From the NCBI GenBank assembly GCA_964631235.1, contig CAZVZX010000009.1:1-64000 (forward strand): DNA of 64,000 nt, given 5' to 3'. Of the stretch, positions 53,666 through 63,010 are shown piece by piece. The notes beneath the pieces are model-generated. The model did no database searches. It saw only the letters and a list, made by a program, of their open reading frames with translations, and was not told the origin of the DNA. The position numbers and the translations under genes were made by a program. This stretch comes from JARKPK01 sp964631235. Its GTDB lineage: Bacteria > Planctomycetota > Planctomycetia > Pirellulales > Thermoguttaceae. Every line of letters begins with the position of its first letter. Positions within the stretch are counted from its first letter, which is position 1.

Positions 53666-56518
53666 TCAACCCTGCCGTTGTTCGGCCGCCAAACGCGACA
53701 GGTCGAACCATCGGGCCGACGACAGCGAGCGATAACGCTCGGGGTGGCAGGTGAACACCAGAATCTGAAACTGGGCGGCCGACTCGGCGAGCAATGCGGC
53801 GATCCGCTGCATCCGCTCGTCGTCGGTGTAGGTCAGCGCGTCGTCGAAGATCATCGGCAGGCGGCAGTTGCGGCCCAGCCACTCGGCCAGTGCCAACCGC
53901 ACGGCGAAGTGAACCAGTTCCCACTCGCTGCCGGCCACGGCATCAAGCGCGACCGCCTGGGAGTGATCGCTTGGGCGAACCTCGGTCGGACGAAAATGGT
54001 CGGAACAGTTCACCGCGGAAAAACGTTCGCCGACCAGCCGCTTCAACAAGTCGGCCGCGCGACTAAGGACCGGTTCGCGCCATTGGGCAGCCGCTTTTCC
54101 GCTGCATTTTTCGAAGGTTTGTTTGAGCAAGCGGATCGAATCCATCAATCGGCGTTCGCGAGCAAGTTGCGCCTCCACCACCGCAAGCTTTTCGTTCGCG
54201 CGGCTCCACTGGTCGTACGCTGCCTGCTCTTCGAGCTGCGACATCCGCCCACGATTGATGTAGAGCGCTTCGGCCAGTCGCGCCACCTCGGCCCGCAGCA
54301 CAGCACACTGCTTTTCCAAAGCCTTCACTTCCTCACTCGGATCGCCCCCGAGGGCGGCAAGCTCTTCCTCCGCCCGGCGCAACTCGACTCGGGCATCACT
54401 CGCGCTGACGCTCAGTTCGTCGATTCGCTGAAGGCGTTGATCGTCGGTTTCGTCGCTGGCGAGCTGCCGCTCGGCCTTGTCTAAGTCGCCGCATTTTTCG
54501 CGGAGTGAGCGGCATTGGTGGTCGAGTCGGTCGCAGTGGCGTTGGGCATCGGTCCAGACCGATCGCCTTTCTTCCCGAACCGCGGCTGCCTCGGCCATGC
54601 GTTGGTCGAAGCGCCCGCGCAATTCGCCCAGTTCGCGCTCGAGCGATTCCACGTCGGGCGGAGCGTGTCGCCACTGAGGATACTCGGCGAGCAATTGCTC
54701 TTGCTGCGAACCCAGTTCGTCGGCTTTCTCTTGAAGTTGCGCGGTCGTTCGCCCGGCGAGTAGTTGTTCGCGCTGTCCGCGAAGGACAGCCTGCTCCGTC
54801 TGGCGGCGCGTTTGTTCATCGAATCGGCGTTGGGCCTCGTCGAGGCTATCGGCGCCGGTCTCGGCAACCAGTTCGGCCCATCGCCGCTCGGCCTGTTCGA
54901 GCTGCCGGCGGATCTCGTCGAGCGACATCTGCGGCCCCACGGCCCGAATCCGCGCCACTTGGGGCAAACGGAGTTCGACCGACGAGTCGCCGCGAATTGT
55001 GCATCGCTGTCCGGGATGAAGGGAGATCGTGTTCTCCGGCCCGCCTGAAGCGCCCGCCGGTGCGACGAGATCGTTTGTTCCGGCTGCCCGATCGTTCGCC
55101 GATGGCATTCGATCCGCCGCAGCCGTTTCGCATCTGCTCGTTGTGCCGGCGGCGGTCTGTTCAATGGATTCCTCTTCGACGCACACCGCCTGCCGAGATT
55201 CCAACGTGAGCGGGGCCTCGGCCTCGACCACCACGCGAATCGACGCCGCCTCCAAGGCGTGCAAAGCCCGCTCGCGCTGCAAGGCCGCCGTGCGCATCGC
55301 GTCGATCTGTTGGCGCGACACACCGGGCGAACCGGGAATAGCCGCGGAGATCTGCTCTTCCAAGCGCGCGACCTCGGCCAGTGTTTTCTCGATCGCCTCC
55401 CGCTCGGCGGCCATTTGCGACCAACGCCGAGCGGCCGAGAGGATCGTTTCGAGCCGCCGCAAATGGGGCCGTTCGTCCTCGATGGCTCGCACGTGCAGCT
55501 CGCTTTGCTGAAACGCCGCAGCCGCCTCGTCCGCTTTCGCCTTGGCCTCTTTGGCGTCGGTCTCGAGTCGGCCGAGGTCGTCGCGGGCCTTTTCGCGCTG
55601 AGAGCGAACCTCGTCGAGCTTGCGGCATCGCTCGGCCAATTGGCGTTGCTGATTGGTAACGGTCTCCAACGCGGTTCTGCTTTGTGCGACGCGCGCAACC
55701 GCCTCGGCGTACTTCCGCTCCAACGGGCGAAGCTCGTTCAACCGCCTTTCATATTGGCCAAGCGCCGCTTCACGCTGCCGATGCTCGTCTTCAAGCCGGG
55801 CGATCTCCTCGGCCAACCGCTGCCGGTCGTCGAGTGCCTGTCGAAGCTGCTCTCGCTGATTGATCAGTTCCTTGCGCTCTTCTTCCAACGAAACGGACGG
55901 AGGGGCACCCCTGCCGGATCTCGTTCGTCCTTGCGAAGTGAAATAACGGTCGTGAAGCTCCTTCATCGCCTCGGTGAGCCGATGGGCTGATTCGCTGACC
56001 CTTTGCCCGCTCAACGCTCGTTCGACCTGCGAAAGCACCTCGTCCGATGCGCCGCCCAACGCAATCGCTCGTTGCGGACTCCAGAGAACCTGAGCGGTTC
56101 CCCAATGGTCCGGCGCACTGGCCCCTCTCAAAGCGGCAGCGGCCGAGAACAATTTTCGCACCTGTTCGACGGCTTGGTCGTCCTCGGCCACGCGAACGAA
56201 GGAATTCGCTTCGCGCCGCAATAATTCGGCGCGGCGGTTCTGGAGCCATGTTTTCACGATGCGATAGAAGCCGTCGGGCGACTCGTACTCGATCGCCACT
56301 TCCGGCGCCAGCGATCGACCCCAGGGGCGCAACTGTTCGATCTCGCTCGAGGCCGTGCGGTGGGTATCGAAGAACCCGCGGACGAGGGCCGACATCAGCG
56401 ACGACTTGCCGCTGCTGTTCGGGCCGTGGATGATGTTCACTCCTTCGTCGAACTCGCCCAGAACGAACCGATTGGCGAAGCATCTCCAGCCGGCAACTTC
56501 TAGCTTGCGGATGATCAT
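53666..56518 (-). CDS. YhaN/SbcC-like AAA ATPase of DNA repair
   Basis: A 950-residue SMC-like protein. Walker A HGPNSSGKSS lies near residue 35 (DEGVNIIHGPNSSGKSSL), then two long coiled-coil arms (about 190-420 and 540-800) flank a central hinge-like part. A signature and Walker B region near the C-terminus contains RLPMIFDDALTYTDDERMQ with the D-loop after it, and FQILVFTCHPERYR follows. This matches YhaN, the partner of the Mre11-like nuclease YhaO. The start at 56518 overlaps the nuclease stop by four bases (ATGA), confirming a two-gene unit. Confidence 0.85.
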   Translation of the reverse strand: MIIRKLEVAGWRCFANRFVLGEFDEGVNIIHGPNSSGKSSLMSALVRGFFDTHRTASSEIEQLRPWGRSLAPEVAIEYESPDGFYRIVKTWLQNRRAELLRREANSFVRVAEDDQAVEQVRKLFSAAAALRGASAPDHWGTAQVLWSPQRAIALGGASDEVLSQVERALSGQRVSESAHRLTEAMKELHDRYFTSQGRTRSGRGAPPSVSLEEERKELINQREQLRQALDDRQRLAEEIARLEDEHRQREAALGQYERRLNELRPLERKYAEAVARVAQSRTALETVTNQQRQLAERCRKLDEVRSQREKARDDLGRLETDAKEAKAKADEAAAAFQQSELHVRAIEDERPHLRRLETILSAARRWSQMAAEREAIEKTLAEVARLEEQISAAIPGSPGVSRQQIDAMRTAALQRERALHALEAASIRVVVEAEAPLTLESRQAVCVEEESIEQTAAGTTSRCETAAADRMPSANDRAAGTNDLVAPAGASGGPENTISLHPGQRCTIRGDSSVELRLPQVARIRAVGPQMSLDEIRRQLEQAERRWAELVAETGADSLDEAQRRFDEQTRRQTEQAVLRGQREQLLAGRTTAQLQEKADELGSQQEQLLAEYPQWRHAPPDVESLERELGELRGRFDQRMAEAAAVREERRSVWTDAQRHCDRLDHQCRSLREKCGDLDKAERQLASDETDDQRLQRIDELSVSASDARVELRRAEEELAALGGDPSEEVKALEKQCAVLRAEVARLAEALYINRGRMSQLEEQAAYDQWSRANEKLAVVEAQLARERRLMDSIRLLKQTFEKCSGKAAAQWREPVLSRAADLLKRLVGERFSAVNCSDHFRPTEVRPSDHSQAVALDAVAGSEWELVHFAVRLALAEWLGRNCRLPMIFDDALTYTDDERMQRIAALLAESAAQFQILVFTCHPERYRSLSSARWFDLSRLAAEQRQG

Positions 56519-57663
56519 CGGCGCGACTCGTGCCACAGATTGTAAAGTTCCATCAACGCACCGGCGGCAACCTTCGACAGGTCGGGCTCGAACCCGTTCC
56601 ACTTTGCGGCAAGATCGCGATCGCCATCACCGGTACCGGCCATCAAATCGCGCAAACACTTGGCCGTTTCGCACCAGGCCGCCGAAGGCAGCTCGTTGAT
56701 CCAGCCGGCGTCGTCGGGCCGAGGCCGCAACCGCTCGTCGCAGCAGCGGAAAAAGAGCATCCGCGCTTCGGCCAACTCGCAAAGCCGCTCGATTTGCGGA
56801 CGCTGCTCGACCGAAATCGTGCCGCTCAGCTCGACCTCCAACAGCGTGCGTTCGGGCTGCTCCCAGTCTTCGATCCGCGTGAGCAGCTCGGCCAACTCGT
56901 CGCCCGAGCGAAGCTGGCACTCGATTCGCTCCCAACGAAGCGTGCCTGTTCGCAACGGCGCAATCTTGGGCATCGCGCCGGGACCGTCGATTTCGACCAG
57001 AAGCACGTTGCCGCTGTCGCGCTCGCCGAATTTGGTGGTTTCGTGCGTGCCGCTGTAGGCAACGCGGGCTGGGCCGGCCGACACATCGGGAAACGTCGAG
57101 TGCCAGTGGCCCAGGGCCAGATAGTCGATGCCCGACCGATCGACGACCGCCGGGTCGATCGGGTGGTCGTCGTCGGCGCCGACGCCGCGCAGCGAACCAT
57201 GTGCCAGACCGACGGCCACGGCAGTCCGATCTTCGTGCCGCGGAATCCAGGCCGTGGGATCCTCGCGGCTGTGCGCGGTGAACACGGGGCAGGGATAGAG
57301 CACCACCCCCGGAAGCGAAATCGGCTCGCGTTTGTCGAGGATGCGGATATTGCCGTGCGACTGCCAGGCCGGATGATGCCACAACGAACCGGGCTGCCAC
57401 GGATCGTGATTGCCCGGTAGAAGGAACACCGGCCCGGGAAAGGCGCCGAGGATGTCTGCCGCCTGCTGGGCCAGATTGCGCGGCACGGCATGGTTTTCGA
57501 AGGTGTCGCCGGCCACAAGGATCATCTCGGCCGCGTGCGCGCACGCCAGTTCAACAACACGCCGCGCCGCCGTCAGTCGGGCTTCGCGCACTTCCGCCGC
57601 CCGCGGGCCGGCCTGCGCCGCGCACATGCCCAACTGCCAATCGGCCGTGTGGATAAAACGCAT
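56515..57663 (-). CDS. YhaO/SbcD-like DNA repair exonuclease
   Basis: A 382-residue calcineurin-like metallophosphoesterase of the Mre11/SbcD class. The metal-binding blocks are present: FIHTADWQLG (Asp, His), LVAGDTFEN (Asp), LLPGNHDPW (Asn-His-Asp), then ALGHWHSTF with its His pair and YSGTHETTKFGE near residue 215. The start at 57663 is preceded by AGGGAA and lies 45 bases after a copy of repeat family 1; longer in-frame upstream sequence is that repeat translated. It makes a complex with the YhaN-like ATPase for double-strand-break or single-strand processing. Confidence 0.88.
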   Translation of the reverse strand: MRFIHTADWQLGMCAAQAGPRAAEVREARLTAARRVVELACAHAAEMILVAGDTFENHAVPRNLAQQAADILGAFPGPVFLLPGNHDPWQPGSLWHHPAWQSHGNIRILDKREPISLPGVVLYPCPVFTAHSREDPTAWIPRHEDRTAVAVGLAHGSLRGVGADDDHPIDPAVVDRSGIDYLALGHWHSTFPDVSAGPARVAYSGTHETTKFGERDSGNVLLVEIDGPGAMPKIAPLRTGTLRWERIECQLRSGDELAELLTRIEDWEQPERTLLEVELSGTISVEQRPQIERLCELAEARMLFFRCCDERLRPRPDDAGWINELPSAAWCETAKCLRDLMAGTGDGDRDLAAKWNGFEPDLSKVAAGALMELYNLWHESRR

Positions 57664-57707
57664 GATTCCCTGCCCTCTACCAAACAACAGACAACGCTCG
57701 AAACAAA

Positions 57708-57802
57708 ACCGCGAAAGACCGAAAGCGGTTCGAACGGGGATTGCACGCAAGCAGCCGCGCCGTTGCGACCGCAGCGGCTTTCGGAATTGTGCAGAACCAT
57801 TT
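57708..57802 (+). repeat. dispersed repeat family 1, copy e
   Basis: ACCGCGAAAGACCGAAAGCGG ... GGGGATTGCACGCAA ... GCGACCGCAGCGGC ... GAATTGTGCAGAACCATTT. It matches copy a closely in the first 45 bases. It sits in front of the YhaO-like gene (minus strand), which starts 45 bases away, so the element reads in the opposite sense to that gene. Confidence 0.85.
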
Positions 57803-57907
57803 AGCGCCCGCGCGTTCCGGCGGGACAAACTCCGCCCGGGGCCGCCGACGCGAGGCTTTGCCCGGCCTCGACCTTATGGGCATTTGCCGTTGATTTGCCG
57901 CTTGGGC

Positions 57908-58729
57908 CTACGGCGATTCCGTTCGAGCAACTTGCGCCGTTGCCGGCATGCCGCAAACCACCGCAGGGCGGCCGCGGATCAGATAGAACCAGATGATACC
58001 CCCCGCCACGCAGATCGCAAGCCACAGGGCCGCGCGGCCGTAGCGAAAAAGGTAGAAGACCAACCGAGAATACTCGTTGAGCACGGCGCCCACTCCGCGA
58101 TGATCGCGCCACCACGAGTCGGCGTCGAAGCCATCGCCCGGGGCGGAGAACACCGTGACTTGCCGATTCGATCCGAGCACGCGCTCGGCCATCCACTGCG
58201 AACGCCGCGCATGGAAAAACTCGGTGACCAAAACGACCGACGCTTCAGGCTTCGTCGAAAGAAATTCCGCCAAGGCGACGACTTCATCGTGCGTCGTCGC
58301 ACAGTTCTTCCCGATGATTGTGATTCGGTCCGGCGGCACTCCGAGGGCCGAGAGAACCTGCACCGTCAGATCGTGATGCGTCGCAACCTCGCCGCGAAGC
58401 GAGGCCTCGCCTGACCGAACATGAGAAACGAGAATCCGTTCGACTCGGCCATGCCGATAAAGAGCCGCCGCTGCCGCCGGGCGCGTGGCCAATCCGCCGC
58501 CAAGTACGTAGGCGAAATCGGCCTTCGATCGGGGGACGCTTCCGGTATCGAGCCACCGGGCAATGGCCGACTTGAACGACGACGAACGCGCGGCCGCAAC
58601 GGTCGCGAACGCAACGAGCACCAGCAGGCAGAGAACGGCACAGGTGCGCCCCCGGCAACAACGACAAAGCGCGCGTTGCCGCGAGGGTTGTTCCGTTTCT
58701 TGTTGCGGCTTTTCTTCGGGCTCGGTCAT
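57908..58729 (-). CDS. DUF218 family membrane protein (YdcF/SanA-like), second copy
   Basis: A 273-residue protein of the DUF218 (YdcF/ElyC/SanA) fold. A basic Cys-rich start (RCCRGRTCAVLCLLVLVAFA, about 33-50) gives one membrane helix. The soluble domain has YVLGGGLATRPAAAAALY, then the conserved pair GKNCATTHDEVVALAEFL and SVVLVTEFFHARRSQWM, which form the substrate pocket in the family. A second helix lies near the C-terminus (LAICVAGGIIWFYLI). Relatives act in envelope or cell-wall precursor handling, but biochemistry is unclear. Its ATG overlaps the upstream DUF218 gene by four bases. Confidence 0.8.
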   Translation of the reverse strand: MTEPEEKPQQETEQPSRQRALCRCCRGRTCAVLCLLVLVAFATVAAARSSSFKSAIARWLDTGSVPRSKADFAYVLGGGLATRPAAAAALYRHGRVERILVSHVRSGEASLRGEVATHHDLTVQVLSALGVPPDRITIIGKNCATTHDEVVALAEFLSTKPEASVVLVTEFFHARRSQWMAERVLGSNRQVTVFSAPGDGFDADSWWRDHRGVGAVLNEYSRLVFYLFRYGRAALWLAICVAGGIIWFYLIRGRPAVVCGMPATAQVARTESP

Positions 58730-59559
58730 GGCGTTCGCTCGCTTTCGGCCGAGGCCGCCGGACCGGCGATCCGACGTTCCAACGCCGTCATCAGCCGATC
58801 CGCTTGCCACAGATCGTCGGGCACGCGGTTGTCGGCCAACGCGGCCGCCAAAAGCCCTTGCCACCCGTTGACCAGCCGCTTCACTCCATCGCGCGATTTG
58901 AACCAGTCGCCTCGGTCGGCCCCGGTGGGCGGCAGCGGCCAGAGACCGACGCGGCCGCGGACTTCCGGCGGAATGACGGCATCGATCAGCCGCGCCACTC
59001 GCCCGCTTTCGTACTCGTCTGCGACGACCATCACGCGCAAGGTCGGATTGCCACGCAGCTCTTGGCTGAGCCACTCGGCCGCCGCCCGTTCGTTGCGGAA
59101 TGGCTTCGGCACGATTGTGACGGCCGAGGCCGCCACGCCGCGGGCGATCAACTGACTACGGATGAACTCGCCCGAGGACGGCATTACGCCCAACTGCACC
59201 GGCACGGGCGGTTGACCGTCGAGAACGAAGATCGTCAGCTCGTTCCCGTTCGGGCGAGTGAGCCACCGCTTCGCCACCGCGTCGTACTGCGCGGAGCGAT
59301 GATACGAGTTCGAATCCCCGTACAGAACAAGTATCCCGCAGTCTTCGATAGGCCGATCTTCGACACACGGAGCGGCCGCCAGTCGGAGCAGCGGCTGATG
59401 AAAGACGACAAGCAGCGCGACCGCACCGACGCCCAACCACGTCCGACACCGCCTGTTCGAAAAAGGACAACAGGCCATGCTGTGCTGCAAGAAACGACAC
59501 AGGACGGGCGCCGGGCAGGCATCCGGCGCCGCGTCCTGTGTGCCTAAGGAGGTCTTCAT
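58726..59559 (-). CDS. DUF218-like membrane protein, first copy
   Basis: About 277 residues counted from ATG 59559; a shorter start at 59478 is also possible and no ribosome-binding site decides between them. A membrane helix (WLGVGAVALLVVFHQPLLRL) follows a Cys/Arg-rich region. The soluble part has the DUF218 outline: CGILVLYGDSNSYHRSAQYD, IRSQLIARGVAASAVTIVP with FRNERAAAEWLSQEL and LRVMVVADEYESGRVARLI. The motif residues are more diverged than in its neighbour, and the GGG of the first loop is replaced by YGDSNS. The two genes overlap by four bases and should be translated together. Confidence 0.68.
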   Translation of the reverse strand: MKTSLGTQDAAPDACPAPVLCRFLQHSMACCPFSNRRCRTWLGVGAVALLVVFHQPLLRLAAAPCVEDRPIEDCGILVLYGDSNSYHRSAQYDAVAKRWLTRPNGNELTIFVLDGQPPVPVQLGVMPSSGEFIRSQLIARGVAASAVTIVPKPFRNERAAAEWLSQELRGNPTLRVMVVADEYESGRVARLIDAVIPPEVRGRVGLWPLPPTGADRGDWFKSRDGVKRLVNGWQGLLAAALADNRVPDDLWQADRLMTALERRIAGPAASAESERTP

Positions 59560-59711
59560 CAATACGATATGATTACAACACGAGCGCAATGCCGTCGGCC
59601 GAAACGGAACCGCCGGACCGCAATCAGGCCGATTCGCCCTCCGCCACCGTCGCGCCAACCGCCATGCGGCTGCGTTGCAGCGGGAGCACCGCGAATCAGA
59701 AAATCGAATTC

Positions 59712-60521
59712 TTACGAAACGCGCCGGCGCACAAAAGCCAACCCCAAAGCGCTGGCGGCAAACGCCAAGGCCAGCGCGGCCGGTTCTGGCACGGGCTCGA
59801 CTGTCGGATCAACGGCCACGCGCTTCTTGTCAATCGAAGCGACGGCCCCTTGCGAGGTCATCGCGGCGAGAATGTCGTCCATGGTGTAGTTCAACTCGGT
59901 GGCCATGCCCGAGATGCCCTTGGCCGCCAACGCGCCGGCGATGTCGAAGGTGAGCGTCGTGGTCCAATCGTTCGACACCAGCGAGAACGGCGGATAGTTG
60001 GCCAGACTGTCTTGACCGGAGGTCGGACCGCTGGGAGTTAGATTGGTGTAGGTTCGCGTCGGCGAGACGAGGATCGACGACGGCAGGGCGACGCCGTCCA
60101 CCTTGGTGATCTCGATCACCGCCGGGGTGCTGACCTGCACAATTCCGGTGGAGCCCGCGATGCCTGCCAGCGAGTATCCGCCGAAATCACTGAATTGAAG
60201 GCTCGTGATGCCGAAGCCGTCGGCCGCCTTCAGCCGAAACTTCAGCAGCCCATCGGTCAGATCGACCCCGCCTGAGGCGCCCGACTGCGCATAGAAACCC
60301 GTCGGGTAGAACACTAAAGAGTCGCCGACAACAGAGGGCGTTCCGAACAATGGTTCAGGATCGCCGGCATGACTGGACTCGACGATGTCCTCGTAAACGA
60401 CGTTGGCCCCGGCCAGAGTGACCGGAATCGTATCTGCGGGGGCGCTGAGAGAAAAGATCACCGCCGACAGTAGCGCGCATGCGCATACTGCGACACGTCG
60501 CACGAACTTACCCGCACACAC
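59712..60521 (-). CDS. PEP-CTERM sorted exported protein
   Basis: A 269-residue secreted protein. It starts with GTG after AAGGAGG. The signal peptide (about 8-29, VAVCACALLSAVIFSLSAPA) is followed by a beta-rich mature part with no enzymatic motif (for example DGLLKFRLKAADGFGITSLQ). The C-terminus shows the sorting signal: PVPEP, a hydrophobic helix (ALALAFAASALGLAFV) and the basic RRR end. An exosortase elsewhere should cleave it, so it is probably surface or matrix located. No exosortase gene lies in the window. Confidence 0.9.
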   Translation of the reverse strand: MCAGKFVRRVAVCACALLSAVIFSLSAPADTIPVTLAGANVVYEDIVESSHAGDPEPLFGTPSVVGDSLVFYPTGFYAQSGASGGVDLTDGLLKFRLKAADGFGITSLQFSDFGGYSLAGIAGSTGIVQVSTPAVIEITKVDGVALPSSILVSPTRTYTNLTPSGPTSGQDSLANYPPFSLVSNDWTTTLTFDIAGALAAKGISGMATELNYTMDDILAAMTSQGAVASIDKKRVAVDPTVEPVPEPAALALAFAASALGLAFVRRRVS

Positions 60522-61027
60522 CGCTGCCTCCTTAGGACTTGGCCCGGCTAGTTAAACCGAAGATGCTCAATCTACCTACCTGCACAACCCTATCGTCTCG
60601 ACCAGTCGGATCGACTTTAGGGTTATGATCGATGCTAACACCAATTCCCCTGATGTCAAGAAAATTGTCTGTGTGGCGAGTTGATATTTTGAAAAAAAGC
60701 GTAAAGTGCGCAAAATCCGGTGAATTCCCAATACCAGCGAACAAACGCAAGCAGGAAACATAAATCTCGAATCTGCAAGATATTGCGATCTTTTGCCGCA
60801 CCTATGCGCTTCGGGCGGCGAATCGGGGGAATCAAGGTCCTGTTCGAGGGACCGTAGCAGATACCGCCGTTAAGCCCGAATTGGGCCTGGGCGGGCGGCC
60901 GGCCGCCGAGGAATATGACGAAGCGAAAAAGAAGCCGCAGTCCGCACTCCGCGATCGCGGCCTCAACAGATACGGCTGTTCGGTCGGCAACAGAAACCGG
61001 TCGCCGTTGATTGTGCGTCGCTGCCGA
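60522..61027. other. AT-rich spacer, PEP-CTERM promoter region
   Basis: A 506-base spacer between two minus-strand genes. 60580-60800 is markedly less GC-rich than the rest of the window and holds the candidate promoter at 60632. Frames here resemble no known protein. Confidence 0.6.
60632..60659 (-). promoter_or_regulatory. candidate sigma-70 promoter of the PEP-CTERM gene
   Basis: On the minus strand TTGACA (60659-60654) is a perfect -35 hexamer and TAGCAT (60637-60632) a 4 of 6 match to -10, 16 bases apart. The leader would be about 105 bases before the GTG start at 60521. The AT-rich setting supports it. Confidence 0.45.
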
Positions 61028-62200
61028 TCAATCGTCGCCGATGGCCAACTGCCAAGCGATTTGGCACGCACGTTCGAACTCTTGCAAGTGGAGCCGTTCG
61101 GCGGTGGTGTGCATGTTCTCTTGACCGCAGCCCATCGTAACGGTGGGAATGCCGTGGGCGGTCATCCAATTGGCATCGAGTCCGCCGTTGGAGATGTTCC
61201 GCACGGGAACCAAGCCCAGTCGTCGCACGACCCTCTCGGCTGCCGCCAGGCTTGGATCGTCGTTCGGAAGGCGGAAGGCTTCGTAATCCAAGCGGCCGTC
61301 GATTTCCACGCGGCCGCACTTGCCGTCGTTGCTGCGCACGGCCTTGGCCGCCTTGCGGAAGGCGCGCTCGATCGCCCGAATGATTTGCGCGCGGAAGCGG
61401 GGATCGTGGCTCCGCGCTTCGGCGCGGAGATGGGCCTCGGGCGTGACGACGTTCGTCGCTTCGCCGGCATGAATCACCCCGATGTTGCTCGTGCCGGTGC
61501 GGTTGCCTTTTTCGATTCGGCCGAGCCAACCGTCGCGATGCAATTCGGCAATGGCGCAACCGGCAATGGTAATCGCACTGACGCCTTTTTCGGGCGCGAC
61601 GCCGGCATGGCTGGCCAGCCCGGTGATGCGGATGTCCATGCGATAGCCGCCAGTGGCGCCGATTGTTACTCGGCCCGCCGGGCCCCCGTCGAAATTGAAC
61701 GCCAGCTTCGGCCGACCAAGCAGCTTCACATCGACGAATCGCGCGCCGTACAGCCCCAGCTCCTCTTGCACCGTCCAGAGGAAGGTCAGCGGCGGATGCG
61801 CGGGGCGTTCGCGTAGCACGCGCATCGCCGCGTGGAGAATCGCGGCCGTTCCGGAACGGTCGTCGGCCCCCAACGCGGTTTGCGGATCAGCCGGGACGAG
61901 GTAACCGTTGTGTTCGACGGGTTGGGCACCCTGACAGAGTGGCACGGTATCGACGTGGGCCATCAACAGGCGCCGCGGGCCGCGACGCCGGCCCGGCACC
62001 TTCAAGATCAGATTGCCGCACTCTCCGCCGAACGGACTTCGCTGGTTCGCCCGATCGAAGCAAATCCAAGCGGGATCAGCACCGCTTCGCGTCAACTGCT
62101 CGACAAGGTAATCCATCACCTCTTTTTCCCGCGTACTGCCCCCGGGGATCGAAAGCAGTTTCGTGACTAGTTGCTGGGCTTCAGTCGTGGTTGTTTTCAT
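61028..62200 (-). CDS. M20 family metallopeptidase (peptidase T-like)
   Basis: A 390-residue dizinc peptidase. LLMAHVDTVP holds His82 and Asp84, the bridging Asp113 lies in GADDRSGTAA, and QEELGLYG (Glu146/Glu147) supplies the catalytic base. A dimerisation domain (about 175-300) is inserted as usual. GCGQENMHTTAERL near the C-terminus gives the last His ligand. The length and wording are close to tripeptidase PepT or its homologues, so it is probably a cytoplasmic aminotripeptidase, though deacylase activity cannot be excluded. The gene is monocistronic as far as seen. Confidence 0.9.
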   Translation of the reverse strand: MKTTTTEAQQLVTKLLSIPGGSTREKEVMDYLVEQLTRSGADPAWICFDRANQRSPFGGECGNLILKVPGRRRGPRRLLMAHVDTVPLCQGAQPVEHNGYLVPADPQTALGADDRSGTAAILHAAMRVLRERPAHPPLTFLWTVQEELGLYGARFVDVKLLGRPKLAFNFDGGPAGRVTIGATGGYRMDIRITGLASHAGVAPEKGVSAITIAGCAIAELHRDGWLGRIEKGNRTGTSNIGVIHAGEATNVVTPEAHLRAEARSHDPRFRAQIIRAIERAFRKAAKAVRSNDGKCGRVEIDGRLDYEAFRLPNDDPSLAAAERVVRRLGLVPVRNISNGGLDANWMTAHGIPTVTMGCGQENMHTTAERLHLQEFERACQIAWQLAIGDD

Positions 62201-62638
62201 GAGAAGCGGCCTGGCTAGAAATCGGTGCGACGGTATCGGCTCTTTGGATCAGACAACTCAGCCGCGCAGAGAGGCGGCCGTTGTTCCGCTCAGCGGCGTA
62301 GCGGTGCGGGCCGACCGCCTTGGGGCAGAGTCGAAGGTTGCCGACCGAGCGATCGATCACTGCGGACGAAATGCGCAAGCCCGCCCGCTCGCAATATAGG
62401 GGTAACTAGCGGAGAAAAGAAGCCGGACCCTCGACCAAGTGCAGCCGGACCTTCGGCGAAGAGAGAGCGTGCCGAGAATCTCGGATTTCGTATCTTATCA
62501 GCCGTCTGAAGCCCTGAAGGGCCTCGCTCCGTCGTGGCCGGCAATTGGCGAAACGGCCGCGACGGAGACCGAGAGGGCGGACGCGACAAAGCGCATCCCT
62601 CCGACGACGCTCGACGCGACGAACGAGCAACCCGCCGA
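62201..62638. other. spacer, no gene seen
   Basis: A 438-base stretch between the M20 peptidase start and the CheY-like gene end, both on the minus strand. It should hold the peptidase promoter. Only random short frames are visible and no hairpin-T-tract terminator was recognised. Confidence 0.45.
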
Positions 62639-63010
62639 CTACGTCAGGCAGGCGGTGCAGCTATTGACGGTTTGTTGCAGTTGCTCGGGCAAGAAGGGCT
62701 TGGCGATGAAATCCTGTGCGCCTTTGCGAATCGCCTCGGAGATCAGCTTCGTTTGGTTCAACGCGCTGATGACGATGATTCGGGCGTCGGGGAACTCGTT
62801 GAGGATGTGTTCGAGGGCATAGATGCCGTCGGTCACCGGCATGACGATGTCGAGCGTGACCACATCGGGCAGTAGCTCGCGGTATTGTTCGACCGCTTCT
62901 TGTCCGTTTCCGGCCTCGCCGGCGATTTCCCAGCCATCGGCCGAGAGGGCCTCGGCAATCATCCGTCGCATCAGCATCGAATCGTCAACGATCAACACCC
63001 TCTTACTCAT
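62639..63010 (-). CDS. CheY-like single-domain response regulator
   Basis: A 122-residue receiver domain with no output domain. Asp9 and Asp10 of VDDS, the phospho-acceptor Asp54 in TLDIVMPVTDG, a Ser in ISAL for the switch and Lys in AKPFLPEQL are all present. The start at 63010 gives the expected MSKRVLIVDDS start, preceded by GGGAG. It is similar to chemotaxis CheY and could connect to the flagellar genes 31 kb away, but no kinase, receptor or motor gene lies nearby, so this link is an inference. Confidence 0.9.
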   Translation of the reverse strand: MSKRVLIVDDSMLMRRMIAEALSADGWEIAGEAGNGQEAVEQYRELLPDVVTLDIVMPVTDGIYALEHILNEFPDARIIVISALNQTKLISEAIRKGAQDFIAKPFLPEQLQQTVNSCTACLT

